The position numbers and the translations under genes are program-made. Shown here piece after piece: positions 36,105-47,259 of a stretch of DNA of 64,000 nucleotides. The notes under the pieces are model-generated. The model worked only from the letters and a program-made list of their open reading frames with translations. It did no database searches and had not been told where the DNA came from. The DNA is from Thalassia testudinum (taxonomy: Eukaryota; Streptophyta; Magnoliopsida; Alismatales; Hydrocharitaceae), in assembly GCA_037157565.1 (NCBI GenBank), contig JAZHRO010000039.1, positions 48,236,001-48,300,000 on the forward strand, given 5' to 3'. Position 1 is the first letter of the stretch. Each line of letters starts with the position of its first letter.

Positions 36105-37429
36105 CCCGTCGCTCCGCCGTTCTTCCCAGCTCGGATCTGACGGAGATACCCCCTCACTTTCCTCTCTTCCCACTCCGGCAGAAGCCCTCCAGCTCCGACG
36201 GTTCCTCCTCTTCGCTCTGCCGCAATACCAGCAGCAGAGACTTCTTCCTGATTCTCCTCTGCGTCGCGCAATACCGGCGCGCGCTGCCTCTGCCCCGTCA
36301 TCGCCGCCGTCCTCCCCCACTGGGCATTTCTTCTCCAGCTCCGGTAGGTACGATCCGGCAGCTGCTTCGTCCCCTTCGTCACTTTAGCTAGGTTAGAATT
36401 AGTCTTCTCTATCCCCTTTTTCTTTTCCCCCTGCTATTTTTATCTAATTACCCCTCGACCGCACCTAATCACCCTCACCTTCTCCACCTCCGGCCACACT
36501 CCGGCGACCCGCTCCCATCACTCTAGCAACCCACACGGCTCGCCGACCACTGCAGAACCTCCGCCTCCTCACCCTGATCAACCTCCGCCCTTCCACTTCC
36601 CCCCAATCGCCCTCTGTAGACCCACCAACCAAACCCATCTCGCCACCTGTAGTTTGACCTAGGGCGGCCCTTAGGCTCCGCCCCGCCACCTGCAGACCCC
36701 CCGATCACCTTCGCCGAGCTACGGCGAAGGTCCTCCGCATATCTGATTAGGCCGAGAGGCCGCTTCCCTGTGAGCAGGTACTTCGCTCGCCGCCGCCATT
36801 GCCGAGTGAAGCTACTTCCTCAACCTGCTCCTCCAGGCGCGCCACGCCCAGGTCAGGTTCCCAGGCTGCGCGGGGCATCTCCGCAAAGAAGTCCCAGGCT
36901 GCAGTTGGGGCAAAGCCATCGCGTGGAGCCTCGATTGGGCGCTGCCTCCTCCGCGCGGGCGTCCAATTGAGGTGGGACATATAGTCCCACCTCGGAAACT
37001 CACCGAGGCAAGCAAGCGCTTAAAGGCAAAAAGTGCCTTAAGCTGTTTGCCTCAGATCACGGGGTGAGGTCCCCTTCACCCGCCCGATTACCCGGCCTCG
37101 TCCGCGCTCACGCCCCGTGGACCTGGCCCGACCTGACTAAGCCCAACCTGCACTCCTCGCCCACTACCGCACGCCGGTGGGCCTGGACCCGGGCGCGACC
37201 CGCGAACCCGATTACCCGGTTGCTCTGGGAGAGCTTTCCTAAGAGCGAATTCTGAGAGAGAGAGATGCGGGGGGGAGGGTAGAGTAGGTTTTGCCCTCTG
37301 ACGAAAACCTTGAAGTGTGCAGGCACAGGTGAAGAAGAAGAAGAGAACACAAAGCAGAAGAAAAAGGAAGCTAAGAGGTACACTGTAACAGCATCAGTTT
37401 AAGTCGTCTGATTGCAAAATCAGACGACG

Positions 37430-37700
37430 TCTTGAAGGCAAGGAAGAAGAAGAAAAGAAGAAGCAGGACCGCGGCAAAGAAGAGGAAAGACAAGAAAGGA
37501 GAAAAAGAAGAAGAAGAAGATCTGAAGTAAAAGAAAGAAGAAGAGCACGAGAGGAAGATCTGAAGAACAGAAGAAGAAGAGAAAACAAGGAAGAACAGAA
37601 GGCAGAAGAGAAGACCACGAGGAGATAGACAAAGAAGAAGAAACCAAGAGCCAAAGAGGAGAAGACAGAGGAAGAAAGAAGAGAAGAAGAAGAAGCCAAA
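37430..37700 (+). repeat. Purine-rich (GAAGAA)n-like low-complexity tract
   Basis: The plus strand is nearly all A and G with recurrent GAAGAAGAAG, followed by (TC)n at 37711-37725. The Ser/Phe/Leu-rich minus-strand frames across it are artefacts. Confidence 0.85.
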
Positions 37701-37898
37701 TTTTTCATCTCTCTCTCTCTCTCTTTATTTTTGTAATAAAGAATTTGTACTTCTAGAATACGACTTGCTCCCTGAGTTCGACCTCGGGAACTCTTTTATT
37801 TTCCGAGTAAAAAAATATATGTAATGATGGCAATAACTAGCTGTACTACAACGCTATTTCTATAACAAAACCTAGTTAACGCCACGATCATCAGAGCT

Positions 37899-38200
37899 CC
37901 TCACGCATGATGTCTCTGTTCAGTTGGGAGAGATCCTGGGCATGAATGCCCGGGAGGAGAGGTGGGTCGACTGGTGTCTCAGGTCAGGTATGTCTGCCCC
38001 TCCGACCTCGTCCACGGCCACTACCACGGCCTACCTCGGGAACTCCCTAACGAGGCAACTCCTACAAGGAGACGCAAGAGATAGAACAAGAGTGTCAACG
38101 ATACCAGATTACATCAAGAAAAAGACTCAGAACGAATATCAAAGCGATACGTTGTGGTGGCTATCATAGTTATATGCATGCGAGTGGTTATTCTCAAGCC
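37899..38200 (-). pseudogene. Gag N-terminus and 5' leader of the Tekay element
   Basis: After the 5' LTR and primer-binding site, the minus strand encodes an Arg/Gly-rich stretch (R-G-S-G-R-G-R-G-R-R-G-R, about 38,000-38,040) typical of the gag N-terminus in this lineage. One TGA follows, then an open frame runs to the insertion point at 37898. The frame continues at 35199 once the insertion is removed. Confidence 0.7.
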
Positions 38201-38227
38201 AGTTGGTTCATTTCTCGGGACAACCTT

Positions 38228-38239
38228 GCTCTGATACTA
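38228..38239 (-). other. Primer-binding site (initiator Met tRNA type)
   Basis: The minus strand reads TAGTATCAGAGC, just inside the 5' LTR end at 38243. It matches the plant initiator-tRNA-Met PBS (TGGTATCAGAGC) at 11 of 12 positions. Its position fixes the element's orientation as minus. Confidence 0.85.
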
Positions 38240-38242
38240 TCT

Positions 38243-39235
38243 TATTATGACCCGATTCCTGGATTCCTACAAGACCTGAGACCGGCTTGCCTCGACTAAT
38301 CCCAAAACCTAGTCGTCCAACAAGAAATAACCAAAAGTAGGAAAATAAACCACATCCACACATGCAATATAACTAAGCAGAAGAAAAGAACGAAGCAGTA
38401 AAGAAAGTAGAACGACTGTCTCAAAACATAGTACATGCCACCACAACTACAACAGTAACGGAAAGGAAACAAAAAGTAATAGGAACAGTAAAATATAAGT
38501 CCATTACTCACTACAACAGTAGAAAAACGAAAGAGCTGAAAAAATGACTATGGCTGGGCTCAGCTGGGCCTAGCACCCTCTGCAACCGAAAACTCGGGCT
38601 GCTTAACTCTTGGTTCTAAACAGGGTTACGAAAAGATAAGAGTCGGTGAACACTGAGTAGAGTGGTGTTTACATTATTTATGTGCAAGTAGAGTAAAACA
38701 ACAAGTAGGTTTATTTCTCATTTATGTGTTTCTGGTTCATCTATTTTCTCAAAGCATCTAGGTATTTCTTGATCTGTCATGTTCCCCATGGGAACGATCT
38801 TAATTGCTATCTTTTCCGTGGAGTAGAAGGTACACGTGGTACTCTCCTGACCGGGAGAGTCCCCCGTAGTAGTCCTACACCCAGTCAACCACCTTGAGGT
38901 CACTGTCGAGACATAGCAATGACTACGGCAGGTGCGATAAGCTCACGGGTAGCTACCTCGCACTGACATGCAGTCAGTCATTTCCGCTAGCGAGTACGCC
39001 CAAAGTACAGCACGGAATAGTATAGGGCCTTACCCTCTCAGAACAGGGATATCGCCCCTCCACAGTCTGCGTACCCTCATCTGACTACCCCGGTTTGCCC
39101 AAAGGGTCTAACAAAGTTGGTGTAGGGTGGCTAATTGAACCCCGAACCCAGTGAGGTGACTAGCTCCCTCCCTACACTAGTAGCATGCCTCGGTACCAAG
39201 TACGCGAGGGCCAATAGAAGTCGGTGTAGAGAGGC
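38243..39235 (-). mobile_element. 5' LTR of the Tekay element (LTR-f), inner part
   Basis: The sequence begins TATTATGACCCG, where the sibling LTRs have TGTTACGACCC (the terminal TG has become TA). It follows LTR-e closely, with roughly one difference per ten bases by eye, mostly transitions. It is interrupted after GAGGC at 39235 by a large insertion and resumes at 44213. Confidence 0.88.
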
Positions 39236-42200
39236 TAATGTTGGTTATAGTTATGATGGTTCTGGATGATAATGATGATGGTATAGGAAGAAAATATCAT
39301 AGTTGTCATTGTAGTGAATTGTAGGAAATGCAAACCATCATTACGACCATTATTATTTAATTAACTAAATTTTTCTTTACTGGTTTATTCCAAGTCGTTC
39401 ACTGGGAGGCAGTTATTGATTTACATCACTCTCTAGGTCCAAAATTATTCTTTAATTCCAAAATTGATTAATTTTATATACAACCAATAATGAATGAATG
39501 AATAAATCTATGAAGGATGAATTAAAATTTCCATGATGTACAAAAAATCAATAAAAAATGCTTGCAAAAATCTACTTACAAACAATCATCAAATGATACA
39601 TAAGTATGCTCTATACTATCTATTTATAAGTTACATTACTAATACTTACATAAACATACATTACTAACTCATATTACATAGCATACTAATTTAATTTACT
39701 ATACTGACATATACAGTAACACATATAACAGCTATAGCGACAATATAAGCGTCGCTGGACTCCAGAAAAAGAAAAACTATATACAAACTAGAAGAGGGAA
39801 ACCAGGGTCTATAGCGACAGTTATTTTACCTACGGTAACACTTTATTGTGTTAGTAAACGTCTAAAATTATATCTAGAAATACATAACTATACTACGTGT
39901 GTGTGTATATATATATATATATATAGTAGTTATCTTGTTCTGTATAAACTTTATACTTATAAGTATCTGTACTCTCTCTCTCTCTTTACTCCTCCTTTGC
40001 TTTTCTTCTTCTTAATTTTATTCTTCATCAGTTCTCTACGGCACTTAAGCGTTAACTACTTAGGTGATTAACCAATGTCATTACACCTCTTAATTAATCA
40101 AAATTTTGTTTAATTTGCGGGCACACTTTTCGAGAGATACACAGCACCTAGAGGATGGGACCAGACCTCTACTAAGCGCACCCTAATTACTCATTAGGTC
40201 GCTTAATTAGGAGTTTATATGCTCAGACCAGTGGACTTCACAGCCCGCACACACACCCCCTAGGCCCCCGGCCACACACCACAAATGCTCAGTATGCTCA
40301 GGTAATAGGATGATCAGTTGCTTGGGCGCCCAGTGCCCGTGACGACTGATCGTCCTATGCAACAAATCTAATTTAAAGTGCTGCGCGCGATCCACAGCCA
40401 CCGATGTGGCACTATTCCAGTGCTTGCACAGCAATGGAATTCCAGCAGCTGTGCACATATTTGCAAATTTGACCCTTGATTTGAAGGCCATAATTTATTA
40501 AATATTAAAAATAAATTATGTGAAAATAAAGTATTCATATAGTACTATACAATTGTACAATTAATTTTGAATTTTAATTATATTTACTATGTAAATAAAT
40601 TAGGCAAAGTATATAATTTATACATACTGATTTTTAGTTTTAATTCTTTAATTACATATAAATTAGTTATTATATAGTCTAATTGACCTTATATAGAGTT
40701 AATATACATGTATAAGTATTTTATAAACATTTTTTATTATATTTTACAGATTTGATTTCCATTTTTTTTACATTTAAATAGCAGATTTTGAACTGTTTTA
40801 TTTATAAATTAAGTTTAAATAATATAATACAATATAAATATACTTAAATTAGCTTAAATTACTTAAAATACATTAGTCTAAATAGACAGTATCAGTTAAT
40901 TTAGTTCTAACTTTAAATTACTAATTTATTTTAATTTAATCTAATAGCTTAACTATTAACTTAATAAATTAATTATTTATTATGTATAAAGAATTAAATT
41001 AAGGTACAGGGTTTACTATGTTTATAATCTACTTATAAATATGTATATATAGTATTATAACTTAATTGTGTTGTTTATAATGTTTACTAATTTATATAGT
41101 CTAAGAGTACATATAAGTTAGTTTAATTAATAAATAGTTATATAATTAAGATATATACAGTATAATCTAACTTAAATACTTAATTTACAGTATACAATAT
41201 ATACATAAGTTATTTGTACAGTTTATATACATATTTTATCTATTTACATATATAACTTCATATAAAGCTTATATTTACAAGAATATACTTAATATACAAA
41301 GTATTTTTGGGTATTTTTGGAGTTTTTCACTTTTTATGATTTTTATACATGTTATGGAGGTAAGAGATGAGAGGGAAAGAATTGGATGAGGAGAAAGAGA
41401 TGTTTTTGGTGTTTTTAGGTTTAACTTCTTTTATTAAGTTCCATGGTATACAGATCCGTCAACTGGCAAACTATGCCAAGTCGGGGGTTCTGCATACCAT
41501 GAAACTTGGTATGCAGTTAGAAAACTATCTGATCTTCAATTAGACAGTTTTATTTTATTTTTTAGAGTTTTTATATAGTTTTTATGTATTTACCAATGAA
41601 GCACATTCTAGGCCTAAGAAGGGTTTTCTAAGTGTGTTAAGGCCTAGAATGGATCCTAAGGAGTCTAAAAAAAATGAATTGCCTTGAATATAGTCAGTAT
41701 AATATATAGAAGAGACATAAGAAATAAAGCATGCAAATCAATGTATATTTCAATTAGTTTCACTTAATAGATAGTCAGACTTAACAGTTAGCTGACAAAG
41801 GATTTAAAACAGAATTACAAGCATTCAAAGGATGTTAAAAATCAATTGTAATACAAGAAAGCTTGTGTAACAGTTAAACACAACTTTATACATCAGTCAG
41901 ATATTTCAACAACTAAACCTAAGACCTACTGTCCTAGAATTCAGATCAGCTACTGATGGAACTCAACCCAGTAGCAGCAGCATCAACAACAGTTGCAAGG
42001 AACAGCAATCGCAGCAGCAACAAACATCAACAGTAGCTGAAGCTGTTGACTCCAACCAATGCATCAAACCAAATTGAATTACAGACGGCTTAACTACTGC
42101 TGCAATTACTCCATCTAGAATGAAATCAGGTATGTAGCAAGGAAGGGAATATAGCTGCAATTGCAGTAATTTGCTATGAATCTGGGATTAAAACACATAA

Positions 42201-44207
42201 AGCATAACTCAGAAATTCCCTCAACATCATCTGACAAGGGTTTCAATTCTCATAAAAAACACTCAATAATACAACTCAAACTCAAGAGCCTTTGTCAATA
42301 AAATCTCATCAAATCAAATCAGAAGAAAAGCTGATCTAACTCTTTCTAATGCTATAGACAGCATGTAGAAGGAGTTAAATCAGTCAATTTAAATCACCAA
42401 TTCAAATCCAAGATTCTGGAACCTTAAGGAGTATTGAGAACTCCTTAGGTTGACAATCATTATTGCCTTTAACAAACAGCTCATGAATACAAGATAGAAC
42501 CTCAAATCACCAAAGTGATTTTCCTTGGCTCTATCATGCATTCAATGCATTAAAATCCTTATAAAAACTCAGATCATATTATGGCTCTTTTGAGATGAAT
42601 TCTGACATCAGAAACATCTCAGATTCCTTGCCAATCAATGAATAAGAATCAAAACTCTTCAGTTTGTAAGATCAAAACATTCAAAACCCAATTGAGTAAA
42701 AATCTTTGAAATTTGAGTTAATGAAAAATCCGACAAACTAATTAGTTTTTAGCTCAGATCAGGGACTTTGTGACAAAACATGAGATGAGTGAGAAACCCC
42801 TAACATGATCTTTGACGCCAATTTAAGATCTGATATCAGAAGATAATCAGATTTGAAATTAGGTCAGATGAGTGGGTGAATTGCGAGAAATAAATCGCGG
42901 GAATCAGAAGAGATATGGAAAATATGAAGAGGGAGAAATCTTATGAAAAATGGTTGTGTGAACCATCCCCTTTAATCTGGAATGATCAGAGGAGGTGAGG
43001 GGGGGTGACTCTATGCTACTTCTACTGCTACAGCTAATCTAACAGAACAATTGAATTAAACACTACAATTACTCTAATTCTACTGCTAATCTACTTAACT
43101 ATAGTTACAACTAAACTGCAAAATATTAACTCTACTCTAACAGGAAGAATGGGACCTATGGGTCCTTGGCCGGTGGCTAAGGAGGAAGAAGAGAAGGAGA
43201 TGACTCCAGCGGAGGGAAAAGCCTGCTAGTGAAGCTTCTGGGTCGTCCTCAGGTGCTACGTGGTCCTTAGCGACGAGGAGGTCGAATAGAAGTCGGTGAT
43301 TTCACAATCGGTGGCTGTGAAATCAGGGAATTGATGGGGAGGAGAGGCTGGAGTGGACGAATGATCTCTAAGAGATGTAGGAGAGAGCGATCCCCTGCGC
43401 GCGCGACCATTGAGGTGCTTAAGTAGCAAACTCAGTGGCTTAGATCACTGCGTAGGTGAAAATAATCGATGAAGCAACCGGCGGCAAGGATGAGAGGAGA
43501 GGGGCGCGCGGTGAGCCAACTCAAAAACTAACCGTCGGATGGGATCTGGGGAGAAGGGTGAGCGTACGTGCCGCTTCGCGTGAAGCTTCGATTCGGATCA
43601 AGTCGCAGATCAAAATCATGAGAGAATGGACGGCCAAGATCTGCCTTGTTCTTCGCGCGCTACAGTGCGTGCGAAGAACAACAGGCGGCAGCGAAATGTT
43701 CGAAAAATTACAAGGAGGACCCCTTCACAAAGGGCTAGAAAATTGTACTCAGGCCCATAAGTGGAGGAAATTGTAACAGGACAGACTCTGAGGGCTTTCA
43801 AAGAGGTCCCTGCGGGTTACAAGTAGGTCAAAAAAGGATTTCTACAGAAGAGAATATGATGCATGAAGGACCTAAGTGTAAACTCTATATTTCAAGGCCT
43901 AAATGAAGTCCAACTGCCTTCAAATTTTTACATGCGCTCATTTGAACATTTAAGAAATTAATTGTACTTTTGATTTACACTTTTAACTTGTTTATGTGTT
44001 CAATTAACGCATGGATCACCATTTGACCTTTATCTTCAGAATATCTCGTTTTATGACCTAATTACGTAATTTTAACACAGAATCAAGGTTTTAGGTCTTT
44101 TTCTTTGATTCCCACACTTAACCCTTTTTATCTGTTAATTTGATGTTGTTTAACCCAATGTTTAGCTTAACTTTAGCTTTTTAACTATGATAAGTAGCCA
44201 CTCATCA
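39236..44207 (-). mobile_element. Unclassified ~5-kb insertion in the 5' LTR, possibly a Tat/Ogre-like LTR
   Basis: This 4,972-bp block is flanked by GAGGC (39231-39235 and 44208-44212) and splits the LTR exactly at a point that is continuous in LTR-e. On the minus strand it begins TGATGAGTGGCTACTTATC and ends CCAACATTA (TG...TA, a probable decayed TG...CA). The TGATGAG start resembles LTRs of the Tat/Ogre group, which can be about 5 kb. It contains no retroviral domains, so a solo LTR or non-autonomous element is likely. The interior is very AT-rich (39.4-41.3 kb), with a (GT)n(AT)n run near 39897-39925 and a GC-rich zone (43.15-43.75 kb). No gene is recognised. Confidence 0.5.
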
Positions 44208-44212
44208 GAGGC

Positions 44213-45976
44213 CAATCTTAACCTCGGGTCTCAACCCAAGGGAGGCTAGCTCCGCTCGACACTAAAAAGGGACAGTTGCTCTCCTTGGTACCGCGTACAC
44301 AAGGGCCAGCACAGTTCCCGTCTACATTCCAGATTCCTTTCATACACAGAAGTTCTACTCCTAATTCCCCGTAGGGTTCATGCTCATTTTCACCTCATTT
44401 ATCCATATTCAAATCTCATGTTTCATAACTCGTTCCTCATCCATATACAGGTAGGTCATGTTTTCATAATTTAGTTCTCAATCATAAACATGCAACTTAT
44501 GGTTTCACAGTTCAATTTCTCATCTACATACAGGTAACTCGTATTTTAACATACATTTCAAGTAAACCAGAGCAGTTCCATATCATGTTCATATATTTCT
44601 ACCCTAGGGTTCATTCCACATCCTAAAGTTTCAATCAATTTAATCTAAGCAGACATATTCTTTATTCATATCTTAATAATTGTAATAAAACACTCTACCG
44701 GGAATCACTGGAGGAATGGGGGCCTATGCTGCAAATCGCGTCGACTCCGCGGGCCCCAAACACACCACCGGCTAGTAACCTGTACCAGCAACTAATTACA
44801 TTAGACGAGGTCAAAACTGTAGATACTCAACATGAACACATAGAGGAACTCGAGTGGAAAACAACGGTACTTCGTTTGCGGAAATCTGATTCCGTTTGGG
44901 CCTTAAACATGCCAAAAATGCGGTTACTGACAAAAATCAAACGTCTGGGACTAGTCCCAGATGTCTTAAAAGACGTTAGAACTCACCTTACACTTCCTGT
45001 GGCTGCTTCAGACATCCAGACTCCCTCTGCGACTGTCTAGGAGGTAGCTCTAAACGTCAGACAAGATCTTCGATCTCCTAGAAGTACCTCCGGATGTCTA
45101 GCGACGTGATCAGACGTTCAAAAGTACTTGGGAAAGCGCACCACGCGCCTTCCCAAAGCCTTCACGTGCGTTTGAAAACGTAGGCACAATTTTATTCCAA
45201 CACCCCCTGCGTTGAAATCTTCTGCATGGCGGAAAGCAGCGCAGGAAGGTACGTACCTCGCGATATTGCTCTTTCAGACGTCCGACCTCAGCTCTGGACA
45301 TCCTGGTGCCTTGCCAGCTGTCTGGACATCATGCCAGACGTTTGATACTAGAAAACTTCCAATACCAAAACCTCATCGTAGCTCGCCTCGCTCGCACCTC
45401 CGCCCGCAACGGCAACTCCCGTAGCTACAAGAGTTTGAGAAGGTCCTCGCCAGCATCCTCCTTTCTCCCACGAGCTCCTCCTCAAGCTCTACCGAGCTCC
45501 TGTGGTTGTCTCCTTCCTCACTCGCTCTCACTCCCTCGCACTCTCTCGCTCTTGCTCTTCCCCGTTCTCCGTCACCGGCTCCTCTCTTCCTCGCCACGGC
45601 TACAACAGCAGGGATGGGAGGCTGGAGGGTGAGACCGTCACAAGGAGAAGGTGGAGGTGGCGGTGGCTTGAGTTGTGTGAGGGGGTGAGAAGAAGAGGTG
45701 AGGGGTTTATATATGGGGCAGTTAGGGTTCGTGGTGAGGGTGCGAGGAGAGAGAAAGGCCTCTGCGCATCGCCCACACGCAGAGCGCAAAGCGTAGTATG
45801 AAATTTTCCACTTTCAGACGTCCGGGCATGTATCCAGACGTCTGGGCAGACGTCTGGATACATGCCCGGACGTCTGAAAGTGGAAAATTTCATACTACGC
45901 TTTGCGCTCTGCGTGTGGGCGACTGATTGAAACTCCAGAAATCTTATCTAACTAAAAAATATAATGGGTCATTTCA
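44213..45976 (-). mobile_element. 5' LTR of the Tekay element (LTR-f), outer part with promoter
   Basis: The LTR resumes at CAATCTTAACCTCGGG and runs to GGGTCATTTCA at 45976, followed by the AAATA duplication. On the minus strand the TATA box is at 45706-45714. Its distance to the LTR end is about 266 bp, against about 200 bp in LTR-d and -e; the excess is accounted for by the palindromic duplication at 45769-45922. The leader hairpin (about 45341-45368) is weakened by transitions. Confidence 0.9.
45769..45922. repeat. Perfect palindrome: 76-bp arms, 2-nt spacer
   Basis: The left arm 45769-45844 and right arm 45847-45922 are exact reverse complements, with only GG between them. The left arm is ordinary LTR sequence (compare LTR-e 30400-30480). 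The right arm is an inverted copy placed before the LTR continues with ACTGATTGAAACTCC. No sibling LTR has it. Confidence 0.95.
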
Positions 45977-45981
45977 AAATA

Positions 45982-47185
45982 AGGCTGCCACAAACCACCT
46001 TTCTCAGTAAGAGTCAACCTATCTTCATAAGAAAAGCCAAATTTGTGATATAAGGGCCTCTAATTAAATCCCAAGCCTCCTATGTGGTTGGGCAATGGAA
46101 TGGAGGTCTAGGATTTAGTGCCCAAATGACACTTACCATCTTGAAATCCCCACCATAAATTCCTTACAATCTTTTCAATTTTGGCACATAATTTTTTTAA
46201 AGAATAGGTTTATTGTGAACATTAGATAGCAAGGGATGGCCAATAAGGAGGACTAGGTTAGAACACTTGGGCCAACTTGGCAAAGAGCATTACCTTTCCA
46301 TGCATCAAGCTTTTGCTAGCTTTTGGAGATCACCAGATTCCATAAATTCTTTTGTGAGGAGGAGTCCAATAGAGGGTAACTTAAATAAAGTTCTTCATTT
46401 TTTATCTCCTTGATGCATAGAGCATCTCTAATATTTTCTTACTTTTCCGTTGGTAGTCCTTTATTGAAAATCACCTTCAACTTGGAGAAGTTAATCTTTT
46501 GTTTAGACACGGCTTGGTATTCCTACAATATTGATCTCAATTGCAGTGCTTCCTCAATTGTCGCTGCTTTAAGAAGGGTATCATTTGCAAACATTAGATG
46601 AGTGAGGGGAGGGAAGTTTCTTGCTAAAGAGTAACCAGAAATGAGATTTTTTGCAAGTGAGAATTTAAGGGAACAAGTAAGATATTTGGTGGAATGAATA
46701 AAAGATGAGAATATAGAGGGCATCCCTACCTTACACCATGAGGTGGAGTAATAGTGTTAGTAATATCTCTAATGACTATAACTTCAAAAGATGCAGAGGT
46801 GGCAAATGACAAATTAATAAGAGGAGGAAAATGCAATTGGGAGAGACATGCATAGACAAAATTCCACTCAAGCCTGTTGAGTGACTTCTCCATATCCAAC
46901 TTCAAAGCCATCACTCCTTTCTTCCTCTTCAAAATCTTCATTGAATGAAGCTCCTCTTGAGCAAGGACCATACTGTCCACAATTTGCTTACCTGTTAAGA
47001 AGCTAGGTTGATTAAGTGTTACAATTCTTGTAAGGGTTGGCTTTAAACGATGAGCAGCAAGCTTACCTACCAATTTACAAAGTGTGTTCGCGAGGCTAAT
47101 AGGGCAGTAGTCTTTTAGCGCAATAGGGTTCTGATTCTTTGCTACTACAGGCAGCAAAGCTTTTCTCATTTTAGTGAGCATGTTT
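45982..47185 (-). pseudogene. LINE-A, 5' part: ORF2 reverse transcriptase, 5'-truncated
   Basis: Minus-strand frame 46726-47181 carries the N-terminal RT blocks of plant L1-type LINEs: P-I-S-L-A-N, K-L-x-A-x-R-L-K-P, N-Q-x-S-F-L-T-G-K-Q-I-V-D and K-L-D-M-E-K-S-L-N-R-L-E-W. The next frame (46523-46723) holds the catalytic box as F-A-N-D-T in place of F-A-D-D-T, so a catalytic Asp is lost. The strongly conserved block between them is frameshifted. Endonuclease and ORF1 are absent. The sequence continues on the other side of the Tekay element at 27883. Confidence 0.85.
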
Positions 47186-47228
47186 TTCTATTGTAGACAA
47201 AGCGAAAATTGAGGCCCTAGATGTACAT

Positions 47229-47254
47229 GGGGGGGGGGGGGGGGGGGGGGGGGG
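47229..47254. repeat. Poly-G homopolymer, 26 nt
   Basis: An uninterrupted G run sits close to the truncated 5' end of LINE-A. Such runs are prone to length error in sequencing, so the exact number is unreliable. Confidence 0.9.
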
Positions 47255-47259
47255 TTGGA

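Larger units (their letters stand above)
35200..37893 (+). mobile_element. LTR-type insertion (probable Athila/Tat-lineage solo LTR) inside gag
   Basis: This 2,694-bp insertion ends ...GATCATCA. Near its right end it has CTCCCTGAGTTCGACCTCGGG followed by TGTACTACAACG, a signature seen near the 3' ends of many plant Athila/Tat LTRs. A TATA box (TATAAATACC, about 36095-36104) and a poly-A signal (AATAAA, about 37735-37740) on the plus strand support plus orientation. A GC-rich, coding-like stretch (about 35850-37250) and a purine-rich (GAA)n-like stretch (37320-37700) lie between them. It has no retroviral domains, so it may be a solo LTR or a non-autonomous element. Long frames in the GC-rich part lack recognisable domains. 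Confidence 0.6.
27889..45976 (-). mobile_element. Complete but decayed Ty3/Gypsy (Tekay/Del-like chromovirus) retrotransposon, with nested insertions
   Basis: Minus-strand element: 3' LTR 27889-30539, pol-gag 30685-38200, primer-binding site at 38228-38239, 5' LTR 38243-45976. Domain order on the minus strand is gag, protease, reverse transcriptase, RNase H, integrase, chromodomain-like C-terminus, which is the Ty3/Gypsy order. Removing the two nested insertions (35200-37893 and 39236-44207) leaves about 10.4 kb. The LTRs are about 2.65 kb and visibly diverged, mostly by transitions. Several in-frame stops and frameshifts show it is inactive. It inserted into LINE-A with duplication AAATA. 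No convincing polypurine tract is visible beside the 3' LTR. Confidence 0.9.

Noticed and set aside
35699..36391. 230-residue plus frame and 205-residue minus frame in the gag insertion
   Set aside because: Both strands are open because of high GC, and neither shows a recognisable domain. I kept only the note that captured sequence is possible.
37394..37708. Long Ser/Leu/Phe-rich minus-strand frames
   Set aside because: They are translations of a purine-rich low-complexity tract and contain no domain.
40207..40491. 94-residue minus frame inside the 5-kb insertion
   Set aside because: It is an isolated frame with no domain, lying in a short GC-richer patch, and no flanking exons were found.
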